From positions 1-32,091 of the forward strand of contig WYEE01000109.1 in the NCBI GenBank assembly GCA_009904025.1: a stretch of DNA of 32,091 nucleotides, read 5' to 3'. A program made the position numbers and the translations under genes. This stretch comes from Thermogladius sp. GTDB lineage: Archaea; Thermoproteota; Thermoprotei_A; Sulfolobales; Desulfurococcaceae. This document shows positions 1 to 8,181 of this stretch, one piece after another. The notes beneath the pieces are model-generated. The model was given only the letters and a program-made list of their open reading frames with translations. It was not told the DNA's origin and searched no databases. The stretch's first letter is position 1. Each line of letters opens with the position of its first letter.

Positions 1-525
1 GTACCCCACGTAGCGATAGCCGGCTATACTTGCGCGGGGAAGACAACGTTGTTTAATGCCCTCACGGGTAAAAACATGCCTGTTGGACCCGAGCCTTTTA
101 CCACCCTAAGCCCAAAGACCGCCAAGATGAATATAAACGGTGTTCACATAGTTGTGACAGACACCGTAGGTTTTATAAGAGATCTCCCGCCGGAGATAAC
201 AGAGGCCTTCTACGCTACTCTCGAGGAGATAACAGCGTCTGATCTAATAGTCCTGGTAGTAGACTCGTCTAAGCCTAAGTTCAGGGTTGTAAATGAAATA
301 GAATCTTCTATGAGGGTTTTCAATGAGATAGGCGTTCACGGGAAGCCCTTGTTAATTGCCTTAAACAAGATAGATCTAGTGGACAGAGGCGTAGTAGATG
401 AGTTGATGGATGATATAGCGATGCTCATAGGTGATTCCAGTAAAATAATACCTATCTCCGCCGAGAAGAGAATAAACCTGGACAAGCTTAAAAACGAGGT
501 TTTAAGAACCATCAAAGGCTTGTGA
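1..525 (+). CDS. hflX: GTPase HflX, C-terminal part (5' truncated by window start)
   Basis: Frame open from nt 1: VPHVAIAGYTCAGKTTLFNAL (G1), DTVGFIRDLP (G3), NKIDL (G4); HflX-type GTPase motifs. Confidence 0.9.
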   Translation, partial: VPHVAIAGYTCAGKTTLFNALTGKNMPVGPEPFTTLSPKTAKMNINGVHIVVTDTVGFIRDLPPEITEAFYATLEEITASDLIVLVVDSSKPKFRVVNEIESSMRVFNEIGVHGKPLLIALNKIDLVDRGVVDELMDDIAMLIGDSSKIIPISAEKRINLDKLKNEVLRTIKGL

Positions 526-528
526 GGA

Positions 529-1140
529 ATGGTTGAAATCTACGTTTTGAGAATAGGACATAGGCCTGGTAGAGATAAGAGGGTTACAACGCATGTTGGT
601 TTAGTTGCAAGGGCTTTCGGTGCCAATGGATTAATTCTAGGAGACATCGTAGACGAGAGTGTTGCAAGGTCTCTTAGAAAAATCTCCCAGCTATGGGGAG
701 GGCTTTTTGACGTGGTTATGGGAGTGAACTCTGTGGAGTACGCTAAAAAGTGGAAGCATAGGGGACTGGTAGTCCACTTAACAATGTACGGCCTACACGT
801 GGATGACGTCATAGATGAGATACGGGATAGCGGCAAGGACCTGCTTATTGTGGTTGGAGCCGAGAAAGTCCCGAGAATCTTCTACGAGCTCGCGGATTAT
901 AATGTGGCTGTAGGTCACCAGCCGCACTCAGAGGTGGCTGCGCTAGCCGTTTTCCTAGATAGGTATTATAAGGGTGTAGAGCTACATAGAGAATTTAGTG
1001 GCGCGAAGTTAACAGTGATTCCCACACCTAGAGGTAAAAAGGTGTTGAGAATTGACAACAGAAAAAACAGTGACCGGCACGCTAAAAACGGGAAAGCTTG
1101 TCGAGATAACAACGATTATTGTAGAGAAAATGATGGGTGA
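529..1140 (+). CDS. trm56: tRNA ribose 2'-O-methyltransferase aTrm56
   Basis: [27 protein letters not shown]...[18 protein letters not shown] matches the archaeal Trm56 (SPOUT) family. Confidence 0.88.
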   Translation: MVEIYVLRIGHRPGRDKRVTTHVGLVARAFGANGLILGDIVDESVARSLRKISQLWGGLFDVVMGVNSVEYAKKWKHRGLVVHLTMYGLHVDDVIDEIRDSGKDLLIVVGAEKVPRIFYELADYNVAVGHQPHSEVAALAVFLDRYYKGVELHREFSGAKLTVIPTPRGKKVLRIDNRKNSDRHAKNGKACRDNNDYCRENDG

Positions 1141-1606
1141 GGAAGGTAGGAAGATCCTTGAATTCATGCTTTCAAACAACGATTTAATTATAGAGGAGAC
1201 TGCCGGCAAGGATCTAAATATAAAGTCGAATACTGTTAGGAAGATACTTCAAAAGCTCTCAGATGAGGCTGTCGTAATACCTGTTAAAGTAAAGGATAAA
1301 GACAAGGTCCTACACGGCTGGATCCTTAATAGGGATGCCTTAGCCAACTTCATCATCACAAGGCTAAGGAAATCCAGGGATAAATTGTCAGCGAGAATAA
1401 GAGAGCTCGAAGAGAACACTTTCTTCACGTGCCCTACATGTCATAGGAGGTTTAGGTACGAAGAAGCCCTAGCAAACGATTTCCACTGCCCCAACGACAA
1501 CACGTTGCTTATTGAAGTGAATAGGGATTACGAGTTAAATTTCCTTAGGGAGAAACTGAAATCCCTCGACAGGCTTCTCGAGTATATTTACAGTGATGGA
1601 TTTTGA
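1052..1606 (+). CDS. tfe: Transcription initiation factor E alpha subunit (TFE)
   Basis: N-terminal winged helix plus zinc ribbon CPTCHRRF...HCPNDN; exact start uncertain, overlaps trm56. Confidence 0.88.
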   Translation: MTTEKTVTGTLKTGKLVEITTIIVEKMMGEEGRKILEFMLSNNDLIIEETAGKDLNIKSNTVRKILQKLSDEAVVIPVKVKDKDKVLHGWILNRDALANFIITRLRKSRDKLSARIRELEENTFFTCPTCHRRFRYEEALANDFHCPNDNTLLIEVNRDYELNFLREKLKSLDRLLEYIYSDGF

Positions 1607-2571
1607 AGTCTAAAATAGAGTTCGCCGACCTTTTCTCGGGTGCAGGAGGCTTCTCTATCGGTTTCGTTGAGACAGGGCTCTACAAACCTGTTTTAGCAAT
1701 AGATAATTTTAAACCAGCTGCTCTAACCTATAAAGCTAACATACCGGAGCCGGTAGTGCTAGTCGAGGACATTAAGGACGTCACCTATTCTACATTGAAG
1801 AATTTGCTGGGGAGCTTAGACATACCGGTGGTTATAGGTAGCCCTCCTTGCGAGCCTTTCACAGGCGCTAACCCGAGAAGGAAGGAGAGACCTCTAGACA
1901 GGTTGTACGTTGACCCTCAGGGACAGTTAACTCTACACTTCATTAGAATAGTAGGCTTGTTGAGGCCGCAGATCTTTGTGATGGAGAATGTGCCCGCTAT
2001 AATGGAAGGAGATCTAAAAGAGGCTTTGATAAGGGAGTTTAAGCGGGTTGGCTACGAGAGAGTGTACTTCAATGTTTTGAACGCCGAGGACTACTCGAGT
2101 CCTAGTAGGAGGAAGAGGGTTTTCATATCTAACATCGAGATTAAACCGAAGAGGTCGGAGAATAAGGTTAAGGTAGCCGACGTATTAAACGACCTTCCCC
2201 CGCCTGGGAGCAAGTTGCCGAATCACGACCCCCCACCGGGTTTAAGCTGGAGGAAGCTTAAGAGGGTGGCTAGGCTAGGGCATGGGAAAGCTATGATATA
2301 TTTCCAGGGCGCTACAGGGGAGATACCAAACTTCATTAGACTAGACCCCAACGATACAGCCCCAACAGTCCTCGGCTCCTCCCGTTTCATACACCCCTTC
2401 GAGAACAGGTTTTTAACAGTTAGAGAGCAGGCTAGGCTTATGGGTTTCCCAGACTACTTCGTCTTCTACGGTGGGAGAGATGAGCAGTACAATATGATCG
2501 GGGAGGCGGTACCCGTACCCCTCTCGAAAGCGATAGCTCAATCCATCTACGACTCGTTGCGCGAATTATAG
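1603..2571 (+). CDS. C5-cytosine methyltransferase (Dcm/DNMT-like)
   Basis: Motifs ADLFSGAGGFSIGF (I), GSPPCEPFTGAN (IV), VMENVPA (VI), SRRKRVF (VIII); TTG start overlaps tfe stop. Confidence 0.88.
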   Translation: MKSKIEFADLFSGAGGFSIGFVETGLYKPVLAIDNFKPAALTYKANIPEPVVLVEDIKDVTYSTLKNLLGSLDIPVVIGSPPCEPFTGANPRRKERPLDRLYVDPQGQLTLHFIRIVGLLRPQIFVMENVPAIMEGDLKEALIREFKRVGYERVYFNVLNAEDYSSPSRRKRVFISNIEIKPKRSENKVKVADVLNDLPPPGSKLPNHDPPPGLSWRKLKRVARLGHGKAMIYFQGATGEIPNFIRLDPNDTAPTVLGSSRFIHPFENRFLTVREQARLMGFPDYFVFYGGRDEQYNMIGEAVPVPLSKAIAQSIYDSLREL

Positions 2572-2633
2572 AGGCCGCCTGAATTAAAAAATCCCGTAAT
2601 TCTAATATTTGGAACAAGTCTTCGATTACCCAA

Positions 2634-3101
2634 GTGAAAAAGAGGTGTGCGATGATGGTTATCTACGCTGGAATCTACAGTCCCACGAGCGTTCAAAGAG
2701 TCGTCGACTTCGTTAGAATAGTGTACGCTTTCCCTTCTCTCACACCCGTCGTTATAAAGCCTGTTGGCGCTGCTGCTCAAATAGGAGTCCCCGAAGCATT
2801 TAAGATCTCCATTAAACTCAACAAGCCATTAATAGTAATCCCCGAGCTGAATGATGCTATGGAATTGTTAAAGCTGGCTGGGGCCTACTATTACAGTGAT
2901 GAAGGGGAAGAACTGGAGTTATCCCACGTATTGAAGACTCCTGGGAATCTCCTGCTAGTGCTCCCCTCGGGGGAGAGCGAGCCCAGTAAAAAAGAGTTGG
3001 CTGGGGTAAGGTTGTTTAAGTTGAAAGACATCCCGCCCCAATTGCCGCCTCTAGCGATTTTATCAATATTAATGTACAGGTTGTTCTACCAGGTGACATA
3101 G
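2634..3101 (+). CDS. Conserved archaeal protein, COG4080-like (SPOUT-like / annotated RecB-family nuclease)
   Basis: SVQRVVDFVRIVYAF...GAAAQIGVPEAFKISIKLNKPLIVIPELNDAMELL resembles COG4080 from memory. Confidence 0.6.
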   Translation: MKKRCAMMVIYAGIYSPTSVQRVVDFVRIVYAFPSLTPVVIKPVGAAAQIGVPEAFKISIKLNKPLIVIPELNDAMELLKLAGAYYYSDEGEELELSHVLKTPGNLLLVLPSGESEPSKKELAGVRLFKLKDIPPQLPPLAILSILMYRLFYQVT

Positions 3102-4036
3102 GTTATCTTGATACTTCTACTCAACTCGTCTATAGCCCTCCAGTCCTCGTAACTGAGCCTCCAGCCTACAGCCCCAGCATTCTCGCTAACCTGCTCGGGC
3201 GTCTTAGCGCCTGGGATAGGGATTATAACCGGGCTGTAGTTGACCAGCCAGTTCAGGGCTACTTGCGAGGGGGTTTTACCATACTTCCCCGCTATCTCGA
3301 CAAGCCGGTTTACGAGTGGCATGACTTTACTGAAATTCTCCTCGTTGAAGACGGGATCGTTCAACCTAAGGTCCTTGAACTCCTTTATATTCTCCAAGTT
3401 GTATTTACCTGAGAGAGCACCTTTGGCTAAGGGGCTCCAGGGTATGAAGGCTAGATCATTCGCCTCAGCGTAGGGTATTAACTCCTCCTCCGACCACCTC
3501 TCAACCAGGTTAAACCTGTACTGCATGCTCACTATGTCGGTTACCGACAGGTTTGCCCTCAAGTCCTCGACCAACGCCACCGGGTAGTTGCTTACACCCA
3601 GGTACCTGACGACTCCCTGGACTACAAGCCTCTCCAACGCCTTAGCATATCTCTGGGTCGGTATATTATGGTGTGTTGGAGGGTGGTGTATCTGGAGTAA
3701 GTCTATGTATGAGACTCCAAGCCTTTTAAGAGACCTGTCCACAGCCTTGAAGACGTCATCTGGTTGAAGGAACTCGCCCGGTATCTTCGTCGCTATCACA
3801 ACTTCTTCTCTTTTAACACCCAGCTCTTTAAGGGCCTTCCCCAGAAACGTCTCGCTCATACCTCTGCCGTAAACCATAGCGGTGTCGAAGAAGTTTATAC
3901 CTACTTCAACAGCCTTAGCGACAACAGCCTTAGCCTTCTCGTAGTCTGTTAGACCCCATGTCTCGCTGAACTGCCATGTACCCAACCCTATTCTAGAGAC
4001 CTTGAGATCGCTCCAACCAAGCTCCACGTACTCCAC
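3086..4036 (-). CDS. Aldo/keto reductase
   Basis: MEYVELGWSDLKVSRIGLGTW...FFDTAMVYGRGMSETFLGKAL; IDLLQIHHP; typical AKR motifs. Confidence 0.93.
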   Translation of the reverse strand: MEYVELGWSDLKVSRIGLGTWQFSETWGLTDYEKAKAVVAKAVEVGINFFDTAMVYGRGMSETFLGKALKELGVKREEVVIATKIPGEFLQPDDVFKAVDRSLKRLGVSYIDLLQIHHPPTHHNIPTQRYAKALERLVVQGVVRYLGVSNYPVALVEDLRANLSVTDIVSMQYRFNLVERWSEEELIPYAEANDLAFIPWSPLAKGALSGKYNLENIKEFKDLRLNDPVFNEENFSKVMPLVNRLVEIAGKYGKTPSQVALNWLVNYSPVIIPIPGAKTPEQVSENAGAVGWRLSYEDWRAIDELSRSIKITYVTW

Positions 4037-4114
4037 GAGCCCACCACCTATGCTAGATAGAGGTGAATCAAACTTTAAACAGCTTTTCCCGGATACAGTG
4101 AAATAGGTCTTCGG

Positions 4115-5107
4115 GTGATTACGATGGGGTTCAAACTGAAAGCCGCACCTATGCAGGTAACCGGTAAGGAGGAAGTCTACGATGTGATCGTAGTGGGTGG
4201 GGGGCCAGCTGGTTTGACAGCAGCACTATATAGTGCTAGGTACGAGTTGAGGCCTATTATAATAGCGAAGCTTGTAGGGGGTTATATGACTGAAGCACCT
4301 GTGGTAGACGACTACCCTGGCCTACCGGATATCCCGGGTGAAGAGCTTGTAAACAAGTTTGTGAGCCATGTGAGGAAGTACAACGTGCCTATCATCCAAG
4401 ACGAGGTCGTCAACGTCTACAGGAAGAACGGGTTGTGGTGTGCTGAGACGGCTTCGGAGAAGACTATTTGCGGGTACGCTGTGATACTGGCCGTGGGCAG
4501 CGAGAAGAGGAAGCTAGATGTGAAAGGTGAGGATGAGTTCGCCGGGAGAGGCGTTTCGTATTGCGCTACATGCGACGGCCCATTATTTAAAGACAAGGTA
4601 GTGGCCGTTGTGGGGGGAGGCAATTCCGCTTTAACCTCAGCACTCTACCTGGCATCACTGGCCTCAAAAGTGTATTTAATTCACAGAAGGGATACGTTCA
4701 AGGCGTTTAAAGTATATGTTGAAAAGGCGGCGAGCAACCCGAAAATAGAGATATTGAAGAACACTATCGTTAAAGAAATAGTAGGGGATACACGTGTACG
4801 GGGGATAAAAGTGTATGACAGGAATAGAGGAGAGGAGAAGACTCTTATAGTAGACGGAGTGTTCGTTGAAATAGGCTTGAAACCACCTAGAGAGTTCTTT
4901 GAGAAAATAGGGTTGGAGGTCGACGAGTCGGGGCATGTAGTGGTTAAAGTGGATAGGTCTACAAACCTCGAGGGTGTTTTCGTGGCGGGCGACGCGGCAG
5001 GAGGCCCCTACAAGTACAGGTTTGAGCAAATTATAACGGCTGCGGCTGATGGAGCCATAGCGGCGGACGCAGCGTTCAAATACATTTTATCTACCAAGAA
5101 GACTTGA
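4115..5107 (+). CDS. trxB: Thioredoxin reductase (FAD-dependent pyridine nucleotide-disulfide oxidoreductase)
   Basis: VVGGGPAGLTAALYSARY, redox CATCDG, VAVVGGGNSALTSALYL, GVFVAGDAAGG. Confidence 0.93.
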   Translation: MITMGFKLKAAPMQVTGKEEVYDVIVVGGGPAGLTAALYSARYELRPIIIAKLVGGYMTEAPVVDDYPGLPDIPGEELVNKFVSHVRKYNVPIIQDEVVNVYRKNGLWCAETASEKTICGYAVILAVGSEKRKLDVKGEDEFAGRGVSYCATCDGPLFKDKVVAVVGGGNSALTSALYLASLASKVYLIHRRDTFKAFKVYVEKAASNPKIEILKNTIVKEIVGDTRVRGIKVYDRNRGEEKTLIVDGVFVEIGLKPPREFFEKIGLEVDESGHVVVKVDRSTNLEGVFVAGDAAGGPYKYRFEQIITAAADGAIAADAAFKYILSTKKT

Positions 5108-5161
5108 GCTCTGAGCAGGTTTAAAGCTATTAAACCCCTGGAATAAATTAACTGGGATCAA

Positions 5162-5235
5162 GGGCCCGTAGCTCAGCCCGGTAGAGCGCCCGGCTCATAA
5201 CCGGGTGGACGGGGGTTCGAATCCCCCCGGGCCCA
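5162..5235 (+). tRNA. tRNA with CAT anticodon (elongator Met, or Ile2 with modified CAU)
   Basis: GGGCCCG/CGGGCCC acceptor; anticodon stem CCCGG/CCGGG with loop CTCATAA; T-arm GGGGG-TTCGAAT-CCCCC; no encoded CCA; lacks initiator GGG/CCC anticodon-stem pairs. Confidence 0.93.
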
Positions 5236-5254
5236 TACATCGGGTAGAAAACTT

Positions 5255-6523
5255 TTATGTCCCGTAAGACCAGGATTTCAAATACTCTGCTTGCTCAGGC
5301 GTAAGCTCGTCTATCCTCACGCCCATTGTATCTAATTTGAGCCTGGCAACCATTTCATCGAGCTCTCTAGGAGGGTTGTATACTCTCCTATCAAGCCTAC
5401 CTTTATTCTCCAGAAGGTATCTTACAGCGAGATACTGGTTTGCGAAGCTCATATCCATCACCTCGCTTGGATGACCCTCAGCCGCTACAAGGTTAACCAG
5501 CCTGCCCTCAGCCAGCAGGTAGAGTCTACGTCCGTCTTTCAGAGTGTACTCGGTTACATTCTCCCTGATGAACCTTTTCCCAATAGAAATACCCTCTAAA
5601 TCAGGTATCCAAACCTCCACGTTGAAATGCCCGGCGTTGGCTAGTATAGCCCCGTCCTTCATCTTCTCGAAATGCTCTCTCCTCAAAACAGCCTTGTTGC
5701 CTGTTGCCGTGATGAATATGTCGCCTATGCTTGCTGCCTCGCTCATAGGCATCACCTCGAAGCCGTCGAAAACTGCTTCCAGAGCTCTAATCGGGTCTAC
5801 CTCCGCAACTATAACCCTTCTCGCCCCTAGGCCTCTGGCCCTCAACGCAATGCCCTTGCCAACCCACCCGTAGCCCGCTACAACAACGTTTTTACCCGCA
5901 ACCAGTATGTTCGTCGCCCTCATAATGCCGTCGAAAGTACTCTGCCCGGTGCCAAACCTGTTGTCAAACAAGAACTTGGTGTAAGCGTTGTTCACTGCGA
6001 TGACAGGGTATTGTAGGAGGCCCTCTCTCTCAAGTGCTCTCAAGCGGATGACACCAGTTGTAGTCTCCTCGGTGCCTCCCACAATTTTCTCCGCGATATT
6101 CTTGAAACCGCTGTGGAGCGTCGCGTGGAGATCCCCGCCGTCATCTAAGACTACGTCTGGTCCGCTTTCGACTACTTGTCTAATACACCAGTAGTAGTCC
6201 TCGCTCGTCTGACCCCTCCACGCGTAGACTCTAATGCCATACTCGACTAGGGCTGCCGCTACATCGTCCTGTGTGGATAGAGGGTTGCTGGCCGCTAAAA
6301 CCACCTCCTCGGCGCCGGAGTCCTTTAAAGCTATCATTAAAACACCTGTCTCCTTGGTCACGTGTAGCACAGCACCCACTCTAACACCGGCGAGCGGTTT
6401 TCTCCTACTCCCCTCCTCCCTAAGCTTCATTAGGACAGGCATGTGTTTCATAGCCCAGTCTAATTTCAATCTTCCGGGTTCAGCTAGGTTGATATCTCTC
6501 ACTTTACTACTCAAACAAGCCAC
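5255..6523 (-). CDS. ahcY: S-adenosylhomocysteine hydrolase
   Basis: [62 protein letters not shown]. Confidence 0.96.
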   Translation of the reverse strand: MACLSSKVRDINLAEPGRLKLDWAMKHMPVLMKLREEGSRRKPLAGVRVGAVLHVTKETGVLMIALKDSGAEEVVLAASNPLSTQDDVAAALVEYGIRVYAWRGQTSEDYYWCIRQVVESGPDVVLDDGGDLHATLHSGFKNIAEKIVGGTEETTTGVIRLRALEREGLLQYPVIAVNNAYTKFLFDNRFGTGQSTFDGIMRATNILVAGKNVVVAGYGWVGKGIALRARGLGARRVIVAEVDPIRALEAVFDGFEVMPMSEAASIGDIFITATGNKAVLRREHFEKMKDGAILANAGHFNVEVWIPDLEGISIGKRFIRENVTEYTLKDGRRLYLLAEGRLVNLVAAEGHPSEVMDMSFANQYLAVRYLLENKGRLDRRVYNPPRELDEMVARLKLDTMGVRIDELTPEQAEYLKSWSYGT

Positions 6524-6662
6524 CTTCCTAAACTAATAATCTCGAGAATATTAAGTAGTAGCTTAAGCTTGCAGCTATAAGTTTAAAGCAGGTGGCTTTT
6601 ACTCAATTTAAATTTTAAAACACCCTATCGTATACCCATGTTAGGAGGATTATCTAATAGAG

Positions 6663-6899
6663 GTGCTGGAAGTGGGCAAGGTTAGGATAAGGCTGGTGAA
6701 AAGGGTTGCAAGGCAGCTACTCGACTCAAACCCCCAGCTGTTCACGAGGGACTTCGAAGCTAACAAGCGGGTGGTCTCTAAGCTTGTTTCCACGAGGTCT
6801 AAGAAGCTTAGGAACCAGATAGCAGGGTACATAACACATTTGGTTGCCGTTAGATCCAGGGAGAGGAAAGTTGAAACCGTTGAAGAAGCATCTTCTTAA
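6663..6899 (+). CDS. rps17e: 30S ribosomal protein S17e
   Basis: GKVRIRLVKRVARQLLDSNPQLFTRDFEANKRVVSKLVSTRSKKLRNQIAGYITHL. Confidence 0.9.
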   Translation: MLEVGKVRIRLVKRVARQLLDSNPQLFTRDFEANKRVVSKLVSTRSKKLRNQIAGYITHLVAVRSRERKVETVEEASS

Positions 6900-6938
6900 G
6901 CCTAATTAGGGGGAACCTCATCCTCAAGGCTTCAATAA

Positions 6939-7045
6939 CTACAGCTCTTCACCTCTCACAGGAACAGCATTGAAGCGGCGGTAACGCCAAACCTTATAAA
7001 CCTCTATGAAACTTGAAACAGTTGCGGCAGGCAATTTGCATGGGC
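6939..7045 (+). repeat. Copy A of a promoter/leader repeat shared with ~28389-28494
   Basis: CTACA-GCTCTTCACCTCTCACAGG-AACAGCATT...TAACGCCAAACCTTATAAACCTCTATGAAACTTGAAAC, nearly identical to copy B. Confidence 0.8.
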
Positions 7046-7519
7046 TTGAAGATCTACTCGCTAACCCGCGGGTCTCTGGTGGTTGAATACCTGGGTAGGG
7101 TGTTTAATGCGAGGTTCTTCCTATGCTCTAAGACAAGCCGTGACCTCGACAGCGAGTTGCAAGCACTAGGGTTGACGCCTGAGCTTCCAGTGGCGTTGAT
7201 CCCTGTTAAGCTCATCGAGAACAATCTACAGCTTATTCAAGGAGTAGTCCACTACTTTGTTAACAAAGAATTGCTAACCCGTATAAGACATGAAGGGCTA
7301 CTCCTAGCTATGTTGATCACGGGTTTCAAGCAACTAAAAGACCTGTTAAACTCCCTTAGAGAGGCATACAATGAGACAGACAAATACCTACTAGTATCGG
7401 CCACAGAAGTCTATAATAAACCGGTTAATTGCATTGACTATCCACTAGGTGATACAGACTTCTCGAGGAGTATTACAGGCAATGTAAAAAACGTCGCTGT
7501 TATACTAGACCTCCTATAG
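7040..7519 (+). CDS. Hypothetical protein, possibly KEOPS Cgi121-like
   Basis: In-frame ATG at 7040, ~45 nt after TATA-like CTTATAAACC; HEGLLLAMLITGFKQLKDLL loosely resembles the Cgi121 core. Confidence 0.4.
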   Translation: MGLKIYSLTRGSLVVEYLGRVFNARFFLCSKTSRDLDSELQALGLTPELPVALIPVKLIENNLQLIQGVVHYFVNKELLTRIRHEGLLLAMLITGFKQLKDLLNSLREAYNETDKYLLVSATEVYNKPVNCIDYPLGDTDFSRSITGNVKNVAVILDLL

Positions 7520-7522
7520 CTT

Positions 7523-7615
7523 CTACCACTCCTCCTCCCACTCCTCCTCTTCCCACTCTTCCTCCGGCTCTTCCTCCTCCCACTCTTCCTCCCATTCCTC
7601 TTCTAGCCACAACAT
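7523..7615 (-). CDS. Putative 30-aa Trp/Glu periodic microprotein MLWLEEEWEEEWEEEEPEEEWEEEEWEEEW
   Basis: Reverse complement of the CTCCTCCCACTC tract; SD-like AAGGTGG 5 nt upstream of ATG; TATA-like GCTTTACTTAAATATTC around 7655-7670. Confidence 0.6.
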   Translation of the reverse strand: MLWLEEEWEEEWEEEEPEEEWEEEEWEEEW

Positions 7616-7763
7616 GTCTTCCACCTTTCGTCTTAGAAGTATTTGGCAATCAAGAATATTTAAGTAAAGCGGTCAGATGTTATTATGTTTCACGAGACAT
7701 TCATCCGGTCTATGCATTTAATAAGGTTAGTTGTGTAAAGTATTGAGCCGTAGGGTGTGACGT

Positions 7764-8069
7764 TTGGTTAAGTTCTGCCCAAGATGCGGGGCTGCGATGT
7801 TTCCCTTGAAGAAGAAGGAGGGCGGAGAAGAGTACTATGTTTTAAAATGCCCTAGATGCGGTTACGAGGAGAAGGCTTCCAAGAAGGATTTAGAGGCATA
7901 CGGGTTGAAGTATGTAGTTGACTCTAGTAAGAGGACTATAACAGCTAAGGCGACAGAGGCCAGGGAGTCATCTCTCTCCCCAGACGAGAGGGAGATGCTC
8001 CAGGAGTACTACGAGGTTTTATTGGAGAGCATGAAAGAGGAGGAAAGCGAGGAGGAAGAATCAGACTAA
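7764..8069 (+). CDS. TFS/RpoM-like single N-terminal zinc-ribbon protein with acidic C-terminal tail
   Basis: KFCPRCGAAMFPLKKKEGGEEYYVLKCPRCGYEE; no C-terminal TFIIS ribbon; ends EEESEEEESD. Confidence 0.7.
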   Translation: MVKFCPRCGAAMFPLKKKEGGEEYYVLKCPRCGYEEKASKKDLEAYGLKYVVDSSKRTITAKATEARESSLSPDEREMLQEYYEVLLESMKEEESEEEESD

Positions 8070-8110
8070 ACTTCTTCTTCACCGCTCCGAGCCGTCACCA
8101 TTCATCATAT
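8061..8110 (-). ncRNA. Candidate box C/D sRNA, partly antisense to the 3' end of the upstream CDS
   Basis: Minus strand: C ATGATGA (8108-8102), 12-nt guide ATGGTGACGGCT, D' CGGA, 3-nt spacer, C' GTGAAGA, 11-nt guide AGAAGTTTAGT, D CTGA (8064-8061). Confidence 0.5.
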
Positions 8111-8181
8111 TAAACCTGTTGATGTATAACTAAGTTGACCTATGGTAAACAACGGTTATAAAACAGTATCGGTGAGGGTCG

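Noticed and set aside
2881-2960. GTGATGA C-box-like motif
   Set aside because: Inside a CDS with no D box at suitable spacing.
6939-7020. CRISPR repeat unit (sequence ends GAAACTTGAAAC)
   Set aside because: No regularly spaced array at either copy; retained only as one hypothesis for the shared promoter/leader repeat.
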